A stretch of DNA of 64,000 nt, taken from the NCBI RefSeq assembly GCF_001632745.1, contig NZ_LQRT01000003.1:1-64000 (forward strand), read 5' to 3'. The DNA is from Aquimarina aggregata. GTDB lineage: Bacteria > Bacteroidota > Bacteroidia > Flavobacteriales > Flavobacteriaceae. The notes below the pieces were generated by a model. That model was not told where the DNA came from. It was given only the letters and a program-made list of their open reading frames with translations, and searched no databases. Positions 26,334 through 35,964 of the stretch are shown in pieces (position 1 is the first letter of the stretch; each line of letters begins with the position of its first letter). A program made the translations under genes and the position numbers.

Positions 26334-26753
26334 TTAATTAGAAGGGGTAACTGATATAGATTCTATAAAATAAGTATTCATGATATCATTTACGATTTCT
26401 TTATTAAGCATTTTTTCTCTAGACTCTTTTACCTCTGGGATGCTTTTGATAAAGTTTTCTTCTTTTTTATTCAAAGAAGCTCCTAGCATTACTATAATTA
26501 TTGAACCCTTCATCCCTTTATCAAGTTTCTGATACTCGATAAGAAACTCCCACCCATTCATTACGGGCATATTAAGGTCTAAAAAAATAATTTCTGGAAT
26601 ATTTCCTGAGTGTAGATATTCTAATGCTTCAATTCCATTTTTGGCAATACTAATTTCCTCAGCAACATCTGATTTTTCAATGATCACCTTATTGAAAAAA
26701 TTTGTTGACTGACTATCATCAACTAACAAAACTTTTTTTAGTTTATTTTTCAT
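26334..26753 (-). CDS. Single-domain response regulator (REC), degenerate C-terminal switch
   Basis: 139 residues, a stand-alone receiver domain. Acidic pocket Asp12/Asp13 (LLVDDSQSTNFF) and phospho-acceptor Asp59 (FLDLNMPVMNGWEFL) are present. The usual Lys-Pro near the end is missing (REKMLNKEIVND) and the Thr/Ser switch lies in MLGAS. With no output domain it may act by protein contact, for example as a phosphate sink for the YfiR kinase downstream. It is related to the regulator at 27097 (shared ATNFF-like and NGWEFLIE segments), so the two are paralogues. Confidence 0.9.
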   Translation of the reverse strand: MKNKLKKVLLVDDSQSTNFFNKVIIEKSDVAEEISIAKNGIEALEYLHSGNIPEIIFLDLNMPVMNGWEFLIEYQKLDKGMKGSIIIVMLGASLNKKEENFIKSIPEVKESREKMLNKEIVNDIMNTYFIESISVTPSN

Positions 26754-27096
26754 CGATTTGTGTTTACCAATTTTATAACAAATTGTTTATCTGAAAAAGC
26801 CAATCTCTACCTAAAGAATAATGTACATTTTAAGTACGTTAATTCTCACTTACGAAATAAGATAAACAATTAATAATCATTTGTTAAAAATACTGTTTTT
26901 TATAGTAACTATTCGACTATTTGCACAAAAATCAGTTTAAAAGATTCTGTTTTCCTTGGAAAACATTCATCAAAAAATAATTAAAAAACAATTATTTGAA
27001 TGCCTCAAATCAATTATATAAAACAATTTAACTATTGAATAAACATATAATTAAAAACAACATTTATTTTTAAAGAAATTCATATTAGATATTGTC
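26754..27096. other. Intergenic region between two response regulator genes
   Basis: 343 AT-rich bases, no coding ORF seen on either strand. An 11-base inverted repeat AATTGTTTATC (26781-26791) / GATAAACAATT (26861-26871) lies just upstream of the 26334-26753 regulator and could be an operator or form a long-loop hairpin. No consensus promoter is recognised. Confidence 0.45.
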
Positions 27097-27519
27097 TTAT
27101 TGTGAAAAATGATTCTGCAATACACTATCTAGTATATTTAGAGATAGTGGTTTATTTATAAAATCATTTACTGTATGATTTTTTGAAGATTCTCGAACAT
27201 CATCAGGATTGGATGAAGTTGATAATAAAATTACTTTGATTCCTTCTGTAAGTTCTTTTTTCAACTTAGAAAATTCAATCAAAAATTCCCAACCATTCAT
27301 AGCGGGCATATTAATGTCTAAAAAAATAAGATCGGGCTTTGTTTTTTTGTTTTTTTCTACATCATTGAGATATTCTAAAGCTGCAATACCGCTTTGAACA
27401 GTATTAACCTGCTGAAAACCATCATGTTTTGTTACAACTCTTTCATTAAAGAAATTTGTGGCCTTATCATCATCTATCAATAAGACACAATTAACTACTA
27501 CTCCCATAAGTTTTTCCAA
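27097..27519 (-). CDS. Single-domain response regulator (REC)
   Basis: 140 residues, receiver domain only. Acidic residues in LLIDDDKATNFF, phospho-acceptor Asp68 (FLDINMPAMNGWEFLIE), Ser switch in LLSTSSN and the conserved Lys-Pro in INKPLS. All key residues are intact, unlike the paralogue at 26334. ATG 27519 is used; ATG 27507 (MGVVVNC) is possible. It sits on the same strand as the TonB receptor and YfiR kinase, about 340 bases ahead of the next regulator, suggesting a signalling block. Confidence 0.91.
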   Translation of the reverse strand: MEKLMGVVVNCVLLIDDDKATNFFNERVVTKHDGFQQVNTVQSGIAALEYLNDVEKNKKTKPDLIFLDINMPAMNGWEFLIEFSKLKKELTEGIKVILLSTSSNPDDVRESSKNHTVNDFINKPLSLNILDSVLQNHFSQ

Positions 27520-27781
27520 TTACACTATAAAGAAAATAAATTTGAGTGATATTTATGTGTTAAATTATGTATAATTAAAAAGTTTTCGTCTAAAATCACA
27601 AAATTAACGGTAAAGAGGAAAAATAAATAACTTTAAAATCAAATACTTATGAAACAAAAAGACACTTTTATCGTCTAAAGAATATGTAGTTTTCACAAAC
27701 TTTTAATGAAGACTCTAAAAAATAGATGTAATTTTGAGTTTGATTTGATTATCGCTCTGATATTAGAATCGTAAGGGATTT

Positions 27782-28972
27782 ATGCTTGGAAAAATAAAAA
27801 ATATATGTAAGACCACATCTTTAACGTATGATATCTATAATCATACTACCGATGTGCCAACTGGCAAATGGAATTTGGTCAACTCTAAAAACACTATTTT
27901 CTTTTCGTTAATTTACTTAAAGACCTTAGAGGAAACTCTTGCCGAGACTATTAAGTTTAAATATATATTATTTTATCAAAACAAAGTTCCTGTTGCTCTG
28001 GCTGTAACACAACTTATTAAATTTAATTCTGCCCAACTAAATTTTAACGAATTTCCTTGTAATATTAGCGATACTATAAAAAATACATTGTTTAAAAACC
28101 TTGATGTAGGAGTATTGATCTGTGGTAATTTATTTTCTTGTGGTGAACATGGTTTTATGTACAATCCGAGTTATGTAAAAGCGAATGAAGCTTTTGAGAG
28201 TTTATCTATAGCTTTACGAGATATACGTAAATCTGAAAATTCTGATAAACCATCTTTTATTCTTTTAAAAGAGTTTTGGCCGAAATCCTTTAACTCTAGT
28301 GATTATATCAAAGAGCATGACTTTAGAGAATTTAATATTGATGTTAACATGGTTTTACCAATAGATCAAAACTGGAAAACTTTCGAGAATTACCTTGCTA
28401 GTATGCGTACTAAGTTTAGAACTCGTGTAAAAAAAGTGTTTAAGAATTCTGAAGAAATTGTTGTTCAAGATTTTTCTTTTGAAGATATAGATAACTATAG
28501 CCAAGACATTGATAAATTATATTTATCTGTAATTGAAAAAGCAGATTTTAAAATAGGAAAATTAAAGGCTACTACTTTTAAAAATCTAAAACAAAATTTA
28601 GGTAATTCGTTTATTTTTAAAGGATATTTTTTAAACCATAAATTAGTCGGTTTTACTACAAGCTTTATTCTTGGTGATGCTATCGAAGCTAATCATATCG
28701 GTATCGACTACACATACAATAAGAAATATGATATCTACCAAAGAATGTTATATGATTATGTCGATTTGGCTATAAAAGAAAACACTAATGAGCTTAGATT
28801 AGGCAGAACTGCCGAGATTATAAAGAGTTGTGTTGGTGCCAAACCTGTAGAAATGAAATTGTATGTGAGACACGGAAATTCTATTTCAAATACCATTTTA
28901 AAACCTCTTGTAGAACTTATTTCTCCTAGTGAATATGAAATAAGAAACCCTTTCAAACTTCAGATAGACTAA
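27782..28972 (+). CDS. GNAT-fold N-acyltransferase (FemAB/BioF2-like)
   Basis: 396 residues, cytoplasmic. The C-terminal half carries an acetyltransferase-type domain: FENYLASMRTKFRTRVKKV, FKGYFLNHKLVGFTTSFIL, EANHIGIDYTYNKKYDIYQ and ELRLGRTAEIIKSCVGAK, the layout of the BioF2-like acyltransferase family. The acceptor is unknown; relatives act on lipids, peptides or peptidoglycan precursors. Six bases separate it from the next gene, which suggests a shared transcript. A TAATTTTG sequence at 27729-27736 is a possible -7 promoter box about 45 bases ahead of the start. Confidence 0.82.
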   Translation: MLGKIKNICKTTSLTYDIYNHTTDVPTGKWNLVNSKNTIFFSLIYLKTLEETLAETIKFKYILFYQNKVPVALAVTQLIKFNSAQLNFNEFPCNISDTIKNTLFKNLDVGVLICGNLFSCGEHGFMYNPSYVKANEAFESLSIALRDIRKSENSDKPSFILLKEFWPKSFNSSDYIKEHDFREFNIDVNMVLPIDQNWKTFENYLASMRTKFRTRVKKVFKNSEEIVVQDFSFEDIDNYSQDIDKLYLSVIEKADFKIGKLKATTFKNLKQNLGNSFIFKGYFLNHKLVGFTTSFILGDAIEANHIGIDYTYNKKYDIYQRMLYDYVDLAIKENTNELRLGRTAEIIKSCVGAKPVEMKLYVRHGNSISNTILKPLVELISPSEYEIRNPFKLQID

Positions 28973-28978
28973 TTTTAT

Positions 28979-29992
28979 ATGGATTCATTAACCCAGATCG
29001 TATTAGGCGCTGCTGTTGCTGAAGCTACTCTTGGAAAAAAAGTAGGCAATAAAGCGATACTTTGGGGAGCTATTGCCGGAACAATACCGGATTTAGACGT
29101 TTTATCAAAGTTTTTTGTAGATAATGTTACTGCAAATGAGGTTCACCGAGGTTTTTCACACTCTATAGTGTTTAGTTTACTTGCCGCTCCATTATTTGGT
29201 TGGTTAATAAGTAAAATATATAAGAATAAAGAAGCAAATTGGAAAGATTGGACCAAATTAATGTTTCTTGGTCTATTTACGCATCCACTACTGGATGCAT
29301 TTACTACATGGGGAACCCAACTATTTTGGCCATTTACATATAAAGTTTCTTTTAAAAATATTTTTGTTGTTGACCCTTTGTATACAATTCCTTTCTTAGT
29401 TTTTCTAATATTAGCAATGCGTTACAAACGTTCGGACCCTAAAAGAAGAAAATTTAATGTAATAGGATTATATATGAGCTCTATCTATATGCTGGTTACT
29501 TTAGGTTTAAAATGGAATACTTATTATAAGTTCCAGGCTAGTCTGAAGAATCAAAATATTGAATACAAAGAGATTCAGACTAAACCAACACCGCTAAATA
29601 GTATTTTATGGACAGCGAATATAGAGACTAAAGATTCATTTCTAATTGGTTATTATTCATTACTAGATAAAGATGACAATATCACTTTTTCTGAGTTCCC
29701 TAAAAACCACCACTTGTTGGGTAAAATGAAAAATGACCCATTACTACCAAGATTGATTAACTTATCTGAGGGTTGGTATACTATAGAAAAAAAAGATAAT
29801 AAGGTGTATTTTAATGATCTTCGATTTGGACAATTGGGGATGGGTGATACTGCCAAACGTTTTGTATTTAGCTATGAATTGTTTTATGACCAAGAGGGAA
29901 TTTTACAGGCAAAAGAAAGAGGTCGAAATGCAGATGAGGCTTCCCCTCTATTAAAAAAACTGTTTGCTCGTATGTTGGGTAACAAATCGTAA
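28979..29992 (+). CDS. YdjM-type inner-membrane metal-dependent hydrolase
   Basis: 337 residues. The N-terminal 180 residues match the YdjM (LexA-binding, membrane-bound) family: MDSLTQIVLGAAVAEATLG, GTIPDLDVL, HRGFSHSIVFSL and GLFTHPLLDAFTTWGT, with conserved Asp and His residues likely to bind metal, and about four membrane helices. The C-terminal 150 residues are a soluble extension. The substrate is unknown in this family, and the hydrolase label rests on the conserved His/Asp pattern. Confidence 0.88.
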   Translation: MDSLTQIVLGAAVAEATLGKKVGNKAILWGAIAGTIPDLDVLSKFFVDNVTANEVHRGFSHSIVFSLLAAPLFGWLISKIYKNKEANWKDWTKLMFLGLFTHPLLDAFTTWGTQLFWPFTYKVSFKNIFVVDPLYTIPFLVFLILAMRYKRSDPKRRKFNVIGLYMSSIYMLVTLGLKWNTYYKFQASLKNQNIEYKEIQTKPTPLNSILWTANIETKDSFLIGYYSLLDKDDNITFSEFPKNHHLLGKMKNDPLLPRLINLSEGWYTIEKKDNKVYFNDLRFGQLGMGDTAKRFVFSYELFYDQEGILQAKERGRNADEASPLLKKLFARMLGNKS

Positions 29993-30024
29993 AAGAATGC
30001 CTAAATATACTCAGGCATTCTTTT
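29991..30024. terminator. Bidirectional hairpin terminator
   Basis: AAAAGAATGCCT (29991-30002) pairs perfectly with AGGCATTCTTTT (30013-30024) across a 10-base loop. It lies between the convergent YdjM-type gene and DUF1761 gene and can serve both strands. Confidence 0.87.
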
Positions 30025-30044
30025 ATGTTATATCTGATAATGAT

Positions 30045-30545
30045 TTAAGCAAATTGACAAATAACACCTCCCATCAAAGCAAGACAAACAGTCCAATACC
30101 CAACATTTACTGCTATATACTTAAATCCTTTTCTTTCAAACATTGCATTTGTTCCTAATACAGGAAGCACAAAAAATATCCCTGCTAACGTACCATGCAA
30201 GGCCCCATGTTTAAAAGTTCTATAATTATCTCCATATTTTGTCATAAAGTCCTGTGCATACTGATATGTTTCTGTACCCACTTCTGTTAATCCAGGTTCT
30301 CCATAAAGAGATGAAAAAAAACCAAATTGATGAATTACCAAGACATTTACTGTAGACGCTAAAAAGAAGCTAAACACATAACATAAGATAAAAATCAATG
30401 CCATATTACCTCCTTTTAGATCATCTTCGGTAAAACCACAAGCATTCATCCAAGCAGTTCCAAAAACCTTTGGATTATACCAAACAAAGCCTAAAACTGT
30501 CGGAATAATTGCTGCGACAGCCGTAATTAAAAAATTAAATTCCAT
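30045..30545 (-). CDS. DUF1761 membrane protein
   Basis: 166 residues with four predicted membrane helices (about 5-25, 50-75, 108-130 and 140-162). VLGFVWYNPKVFGTAWM at 17-33 is the hallmark of the DUF1761 family. No function is known. Likely monocistronic: a minus-strand TATATTTG element at 30605-30612 is a fair -7 promoter box about 60 bases upstream of the start. Confidence 0.88.
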   Translation of the reverse strand: MEFNFLITAVAAIIPTVLGFVWYNPKVFGTAWMNACGFTEDDLKGGNMALIFILCYVFSFFLASTVNVLVIHQFGFFSSLYGEPGLTEVGTETYQYAQDFMTKYGDNYRTFKHGALHGTLAGIFFVLPVLGTNAMFERKGFKYIAVNVGYWTVCLALMGGVICQFA

Positions 30546-30632
30546 ATTGATTAGTTTATTATATCAATTAAATTTTAGTTAAATAATTGATATATGTTGT
30601 TTATCAAATATAAAAAAATCTAATATTACGCT

Positions 30633-31232
30633 TCACCAAACCAAATACAATAACCTAATAGAGAACACTATAAGAAGAATTCCTGTTATTCTAAAAAATA
30701 GTGTTAGTCGCTTTACTGATAGAATTTTTTTGAGTTTTTTGGATAAAAATACCTTGACTAAATCTGTAGTAAGAATACCTAATAAAACTGCCAATAAAAA
30801 AAAGAATAAAGAGGAGTTTTCTACATATTTATGTTCACCGTAATTATAAACTCCAATCCAAATTATAAAAACGAAAGGGTTAAAAAAATTCACACTAAAT
30901 CCTTTTAAAAAAAACTTTCCGATATTTTTTGCATCTACTATAGGTTCATTATTAAGTACTGCCTTTTTTAGTAAATAATTAATCCCTAAACCAAATATGA
31001 TAATGCTTCCGAATACCCCTATCCAAAATTGATTTCCCTTTGCTGTCAGAAAAGATGATAGCCCAACATAACAAAGCAATACGCATAGTATATCACTAAC
31101 TATAATCCCTAAAGCCACTGCTGTACCTGCTTTGGTTCCAAACTGTAGACTACTGTTTAACAACAAAAAGAATACTGGACCTATAAAAATAATCATCCCT
31201 AATCCTATTATAAAACCATCTATGAATGACAT
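30633..31232 (-). CDS. LysE-family amino acid exporter
   Basis: 199 residues with about six membrane helices. The N-terminus (FIDGFIIGLGMIIFIGPVFF, then QFGTKAGTAVALGIIVSD) is the conserved LysE/RhtB start and GFSVNFFNPFVFIIW contains the family's N-x-x-N-P-like helix. Members export amino acids or related metabolites; the substrate cannot be read here. It is divergent from the carboxylase operon at 31432. Confidence 0.89.
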   Translation of the reverse strand: MSFIDGFIIGLGMIIFIGPVFFLLLNSSLQFGTKAGTAVALGIIVSDILCVLLCYVGLSSFLTAKGNQFWIGVFGSIIIFGLGINYLLKKAVLNNEPIVDAKNIGKFFLKGFSVNFFNPFVFIIWIGVYNYGEHKYVENSSLFFFLLAVLLGILTTDLVKVFLSKKLKKILSVKRLTLFFRITGILLIVFSIRLLYLVW

Positions 31233-31431
31233 AAGTTTCGAACGCGCTTAATAAATAAGGTAAATATAAATATTTAATAGTAGTACCTCGTTAACATCTT
31301 TTACAACAAAACCTCACTATTGATAAATTTAAATAATACACAAGTCTCAATAAATTCATAATTAATTTGTTTTTTCCGTAAGAAATGGTTCAATTTATCA
31401 CCAGAATTTATGTAATAAACAAACTACTAAT

Positions 31432-31917
31432 ATGAGTACTACTTATAAAGTTAAAGTAAATAAAACTTTTGAGGTCGACTTTACTGATGATCATATATCA
31501 AAAATTGATGCATTGCAGACCTCTTCAACAACATATCATATACTACAGGATTCTAAATCTTATGACGCAGAAGTTTTAACGAATAATTTTAATACTAAGA
31601 ATTACAGTATTAAGATCAATAATACTATCTATGATGTTGATATTGCCAATACATTAGATTTACAGATTGCGGCCATGGGATTCTCTGTTGGATCTTCTAA
31701 ACAAGTAAATGCTATAAAAGCACCAATGCCTGGATTATTACTAGATATTCAGGTAGAAATCGGCCAAGAAGTAAAAGAAAATGATCCTTTACTCATCCTA
31801 GAAGCCATGAAAATGGAAAATGTTATTCTTTCTCCTAGAGATGGAGTCATCAAATCCATTGCTGCCGATAAAAGTGATGCTGTCGAAAAAGGACAATTAT
31901 TAATAGAGTTTGAATAA
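31432..31917 (+). CDS. Biotin carboxyl carrier protein of an acyl-CoA carboxylase
   Basis: 161 residues. The C-terminal 70 residues are a biotinyl domain (KAPMPGLLLDIQVEIGQEV) with biotin-accepting Lys127 in EAMKMEN. The N-terminal 85 residues are a variable adaptor. It begins a three-gene operon with the biotin carboxylase (54 bases on) and the carboxyltransferase, as in Bacteroidota propionyl-CoA carboxylases. It is distinct from the AccB of fatty-acid synthesis, which has a longer Pro/Ala-rich linker. Confidence 0.93.
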   Translation: MSTTYKVKVNKTFEVDFTDDHISKIDALQTSSTTYHILQDSKSYDAEVLTNNFNTKNYSIKINNTIYDVDIANTLDLQIAAMGFSVGSSKQVNAIKAPMPGLLLDIQVEIGQEVKENDPLLILEAMKMENVILSPRDGVIKSIAADKSDAVEKGQLLIEFE

Positions 31918-31971
31918 TCATATCCCTTCATGGGTATTTAAATAGAGTTACCTACTCTAATATATGTGTAT

Positions 31972-33414
31972 ATGAAAAAAATACTAGTTGCAAATAGAGG
32001 TGAAATTGCTATTCGAGTAATGACCACTGCCAAAAAAATGGGTATTAAGACGGTTGCCGTATATTCAACAATAGACCGAAATGCTCCTCATGTAAAATTT
32101 GCAGATGAAGCTGTTTGCATAGGAGAAGCTCCATCTAATCAATCTTATTTATTAGGTTCTAAAATCATTGAAGTAGCCAAACAATTAAATGTTGATGGTA
32201 TACATCCTGGATATGGTTTTTTAAGTGAAAATGCAACCTTTGCAGAAGAAGTAGAAGAAAACAACCTCATTTTTATAGGGCCAAAATCAAAGGCCATAAA
32301 AGTAATGGGAAGCAAACTCGCCGCTAAAGAAGCAGTAAAAGCGTATGATATTCCTATGGTACCCGGTATAGATGAAGCTATAACCGACCCCGTTAAAGCC
32401 AAAGCAATCGCTAAGGAGATTGGATTTCCTATTCTGATAAAAGCCTCTGCTGGAGGAGGAGGAAAAGGAATGCGTGTTGTAGAAAAAGAAAGCGACCTCG
32501 AATCACAAATGAATCGCGCTATCAGTGAGGCTACATCAGCTTTTGGTGATGGCTCTGTTTTTATTGAAAAATATGTAGCTTCACCAAGACATATCGAAAT
32601 ACAGGTTATGGCGGATAGTCATGGTAATGTCATTCATCTATTTGAAAGAGAATGTAGTGTACAACGACGTCATCAAAAAGTGGTAGAAGAAGCTCCCTCT
32701 GCAGTACTCACTCCAGAGTTAAGAACCAAAATGGGTGAAGCAGCCGTAAAAGTGGCTAAAGCATGTGATTATCGTGGAGCCGGAACAGTAGAGTTTTTAC
32801 TTGATGAAAATAATAATTTTTACTTTCTAGAAATGAACACACGTTTACAGGTAGAACACCCTGTAACCGAAATTATTTCTGGTGTTGATCTTGTTGAGTT
32901 ACAAATAAAAGTTGCAAGGGGTGAACAACTACCTATTCAACAACAAGATTTACAAATCAATGGGCATGCTTTAGAATTAAGAGTGTATGCCGAAGATCCG
33001 TTAAACGATTTTTTACCTAGTGTTGGGCATCTTGATCAATATCAAATTCCCAAAGGAGAAGGAATTCGTGTCGACAATGGTTTTGAAGAAGGAATGGATA
33101 TTCCGATTTACTACGATCCAATGTTAGCAAAACTAATCACTTATGGCAAAACAAGAGAAGAGGCTATAGAACTTATGATAAAAGCAATTGGTGATTATCG
33201 TGTTAGTGGTGTACAAACCACACTTCCTTTTGGAAAATTTGTATGCGAACATGAAGCCTTTAGATCCGGAAAATTTGACACGCACTTCGTAAAAAAACAT
33301 TATACTCCTGATATATTAAAAGCAGAAATGGAGGAAGAAGCAAAAATTGCAGCAATGATTGCCATGAAACAATATTTAAAAGATCAGGAAACATTACGCT
33401 TACCAATTCACTAA
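31972..33414 (+). CDS. Biotin carboxylase subunit of an acyl-CoA carboxylase
   Basis: The start is ATG 31972 ([16 protein letters not shown], the universal N-terminus); a GTG at 31966 would add two residues only. 480 residues: ATP-grasp glycine loop [58 protein letters not shown]. All catalytic motifs are intact. It carboxylates the biotin on the upstream carrier protein using ATP and bicarbonate. Confidence 0.95.
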   Translation: MKKILVANRGEIAIRVMTTAKKMGIKTVAVYSTIDRNAPHVKFADEAVCIGEAPSNQSYLLGSKIIEVAKQLNVDGIHPGYGFLSENATFAEEVEENNLIFIGPKSKAIKVMGSKLAAKEAVKAYDIPMVPGIDEAITDPVKAKAIAKEIGFPILIKASAGGGGKGMRVVEKESDLESQMNRAISEATSAFGDGSVFIEKYVASPRHIEIQVMADSHGNVIHLFERECSVQRRHQKVVEEAPSAVLTPELRTKMGEAAVKVAKACDYRGAGTVEFLLDENNNFYFLEMNTRLQVEHPVTEIISGVDLVELQIKVARGEQLPIQQQDLQINGHALELRVYAEDPLNDFLPSVGHLDQYQIPKGEGIRVDNGFEEGMDIPIYYDPMLAKLITYGKTREEAIELMIKAIGDYRVSGVQTTLPFGKFVCEHEAFRSGKFDTHFVKKHYTPDILKAEMEEEAKIAAMIAMKQYLKDQETLRLPIH

Positions 33415-33418
33415 ACTT

Positions 33419-34960
33419 ATGGATATAAAAATAAAAACACTAGAAGAAAAAATTGCTCTAGCCAAATTAGGTGGAGGTGAACAACGTATCGCAAAACAGC
33501 ATGAAAAGAAAAAGCTAACAGCCCGTGAGCGTGTAGAATATATAATGGACGAAGGATCTTTTGAAGAAATTGGTATCCTAGTAACACATCGTACTACCGA
33601 CTTTGGAATGGAAAAAGAAATCTATTACGGAGATGGTGTAATTACAGGTTATGGTACTATTGAAGGAAGGTTAGTGTATATTTTTGCTCAAGATTTTACT
33701 GTATTTGGTGGTGCATTATCTGAAACTCATGCCGAAAAAATCTGTAAAATTATGGATATGGCAGTAAAAATGGGTGCTCCTCTTATTGGTCTTAATGATT
33801 CTGGTGGAGCACGAATCCAAGAAGGAGTTAGATCTCTAGGAGGCTATGCAGATATTTTTCATAGAAATGTACAGGCTTCAGGTGTGATTCCGCAAATTTC
33901 AGCTATTATGGGACCTTGTGCTGGTGGTGCTGTATATTCACCTGCTATGACAGACTTTACGTTAATGGTAGAAGATACTAGTTATATGTTTGTAACAGGT
34001 CCTAATGTTGTAAAAACGGTTACCAATGAAGAAGTAACATCAGAAGAGTTAGGTGGTGCTAGTACGCACTCTTCTAAATCTGGAGTAGCTCATGTAACTT
34101 CTGGTAATGATGTTGAATGTCTAGAAGATGTAAAAAAACTATTAAGCTACCTACCACAAAGTAATCTGGAGAATACTCAAAAACTACCATATACTTTAAC
34201 CGATGAGGTACGCGATGTTTTATCAGATATTGTTCCTGATAATCCAAATAAACCTTATGATATGCATCATGTCATAGAGGGTATTATAGATGAAGATTCT
34301 TTCTACGAAATTCATAAAGATTATGCCGAAAATATTATTGTTGGATTTGCCCGTCTAGGCGGAAGAAGCGTTGGAATAGTTGCCAACCAACCTATGTTTC
34401 TGGCTGGAGTATTAGATGTTAACAGTTCGAAAAAAGCAGCGCGATTTACTCGTTTTTGTGACTGTTTTAATATCCCTTTACTAGTACTTGTAGATGTTCC
34501 TGGTTTTTTACCTGGTACAGATCAGGAATGGAATGGTATTATTATACATGGTGCAAAATTACTATATGCTCTTAGTGAAGCTACAGTACCTAAAGTAACT
34601 GTGATTACTCGTAAAGCGTATGGAGGAGCATATGATGTAATGAACTCTAAACATATTGGAGCAGATCTTAACTTTGCCTGGCCTTCTGCAGAAATTGCTG
34701 TTATGGGTGCAAAAGGGGCAAGTGAAATAATTTTTAGAAAAGAAATTAAGGCTGCAGATAATCCAGAAGCTAAACTTGCAGAGAAAGAAGCCGAATATGC
34801 CGATAAATTTGCGAATCCATATAGAGCAGCGCAACGAGGCTTTATCGATGAGGTAATCCTACCCCAGAATACGCGTAGAAAATTACTCAAAGCCTTTAGC
34901 ATGCTTGAGGACAAACATATAGATCGACCCAATAGAAAACACGGTAATATTCCGTTGTAA
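33419..34960 (+). CDS. Acyl-CoA carboxylase carboxyltransferase subunit (propionyl-/methylmalonyl-CoA type)
   Basis: 513 residues, the length of PccB/MmdA-type fused carboxyltransferases. The N-half carboxybiotin site ([19 protein letters not shown]) and the C-half acyl-CoA site ([14 protein letters not shown], then [14 protein letters not shown]) are complete. Four bases after the biotin carboxylase. Propionyl-CoA is the likely substrate because members of this subgroup in Bacteroidota serve the methylmalonyl-CoA route; acetyl-CoA or methylcrotonyl-CoA is not excluded. Confidence 0.93.
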   Translation: MDIKIKTLEEKIALAKLGGGEQRIAKQHEKKKLTARERVEYIMDEGSFEEIGILVTHRTTDFGMEKEIYYGDGVITGYGTIEGRLVYIFAQDFTVFGGALSETHAEKICKIMDMAVKMGAPLIGLNDSGGARIQEGVRSLGGYADIFHRNVQASGVIPQISAIMGPCAGGAVYSPAMTDFTLMVEDTSYMFVTGPNVVKTVTNEEVTSEELGGASTHSSKSGVAHVTSGNDVECLEDVKKLLSYLPQSNLENTQKLPYTLTDEVRDVLSDIVPDNPNKPYDMHHVIEGIIDEDSFYEIHKDYAENIIVGFARLGGRSVGIVANQPMFLAGVLDVNSSKKAARFTRFCDCFNIPLLVLVDVPGFLPGTDQEWNGIIIHGAKLLYALSEATVPKVTVITRKAYGGAYDVMNSKHIGADLNFAWPSAEIAVMGAKGASEIIFRKEIKAADNPEAKLAEKEAEYADKFANPYRAAQRGFIDEVILPQNTRRKLLKAFSMLEDKHIDRPNRKHGNIPL

Positions 34961-35366
34961 TTAAAATCTTTATGTCTCTTAGCCCATCAAAATAGAATTA
35001 GTTATCTTTAATTCTATTTTGATAGGCTTATCTTTAAATACATAAATTTTATTTAAAAGTATCTTACTAGTACAGTTGCTATAAAATTCTTTCAAAAGTT
35101 TTCCTAATCTATAGGGCATATTATTATATATCTCTTCTGCTTATTTTATTTAGAAAACAACTATTACTTTTTGATCTATCCCGATCAATATCTCCTCTCT
35201 ATTTAGTTTTATCATTTATTTTTAGAAATGGTGGTATCATTTCTATGCATGAAATATGATGTAATATTTTTTCACCACTCTTCTTTTGATATTTGTGATA
35301 TTCAATAAAAGTTAAAAATTGGATAACATATCGAGCTGTTATAAATAACTCTTACACCAAAATGTC
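34961..35366. other. Intergenic region after the carboxylase operon
   Basis: 406 AT-rich bases. The first part holds the operon terminator (see entry). Beyond 35035 I see no ORF, RNA gene or repeat; the tail must contain the promoter of the SdpC-like gene at 35367, but no consensus box stands out. Confidence 0.5.
34981..35028 (+). terminator. Long-stem terminator of the acyl-CoA carboxylase operon
   Basis: The arm at 34981-35000 (AGCCCATCAAAATAGAATTA) pairs with 35009-35028 with a single mismatch around an 8-base loop. It starts 20 bases after the carboxyltransferase stop codon. The T-tract is weak, but the stem is 20 base pairs. Confidence 0.82.
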
Positions 35367-35771
35367 ATGAAAAGTTTAAACATAAAAACCATTATCGCTT
35401 TAAGTACTTTAGTCACAAGTATTTTCTTGATAAGCTATGGCAATAATAATGAAGCAATACAAGAGTATTACTCTGGAGAAGAAATATTTAGAGGTATTTT
35501 CTTTTTAGAAGGAGAAGCTGCATACGATCTAACAGTATTAAGAGCAAAAGTTAATCCAATCAACGAAACTATTAATACAAAATCTATAGAGATTCAGAAG
35601 TTAAGTCGAGATATAAAAGACGAAATTATTGAAGAAATTAAAAATCTAAATCCAGATTTTTTTGATGATTTTAGAAAACATATAAATTCGACTGACCATC
35701 ATACGATTGACTTGGCAATAACTAATGGAAGTGAAATAATAAAAATTGTTGGTCTTAATTCCAAAAAATAA
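35367..35771 (+). CDS. Small exported protein resembling the pro-region of the SdpC toxin family
   Basis: 134 residues: a signal peptide (about 1-24, IIALSTLVTSIFLISYG), then YSGEEIFRGIFFLEGEAA (35-52), then a helical Lys/Asp/Glu-rich stretch ending at SEIIKIVGLNSKK. The SGE-x-x-FRG-x-x-F-x-x-GE signature and the following helix (IKNLNPDFFDDFRKHINST) match what I recall of the N-terminal half of Bacillus SdpC, whose C-terminal half yields the SDP killing peptide. Here the protein stops before any such Cys-containing hydrophobic segment, and the 193 bases downstream show no remnant. No SdpI-type immunity or SdpAB-type gene is adjacent. The family call rests on memory of the signature. Confidence 0.7.
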   Translation: MKSLNIKTIIALSTLVTSIFLISYGNNNEAIQEYYSGEEIFRGIFFLEGEAAYDLTVLRAKVNPINETINTKSIEIQKLSRDIKDEIIEEIKNLNPDFFDDFRKHINSTDHHTIDLAITNGSEIIKIVGLNSKK

Positions 35772-35964
35772 TATTTCCTCTAAAGTCTTTATAAAATAAT
35801 TGCACTATCTCAATTATGATCGTATGATGTATTATTACTATTCCTTTATATAACCGACTCTTAAACTTATAAAATATACTTAAAAAACCTTTAGAAGTAT
35901 TGATTAACTACAATATTTAGTATTTTGAGCATGAATTATTTTAATACTAAAAACATTTTTTTGG

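Noticed and set aside
34522..34932. 136-residue ORF antisense to the carboxyltransferase gene
   Set aside because: It is a mirror frame of a strongly conserved coding sequence; Cys- and Ser-rich composition and lack of any family match indicate a shadow ORF.
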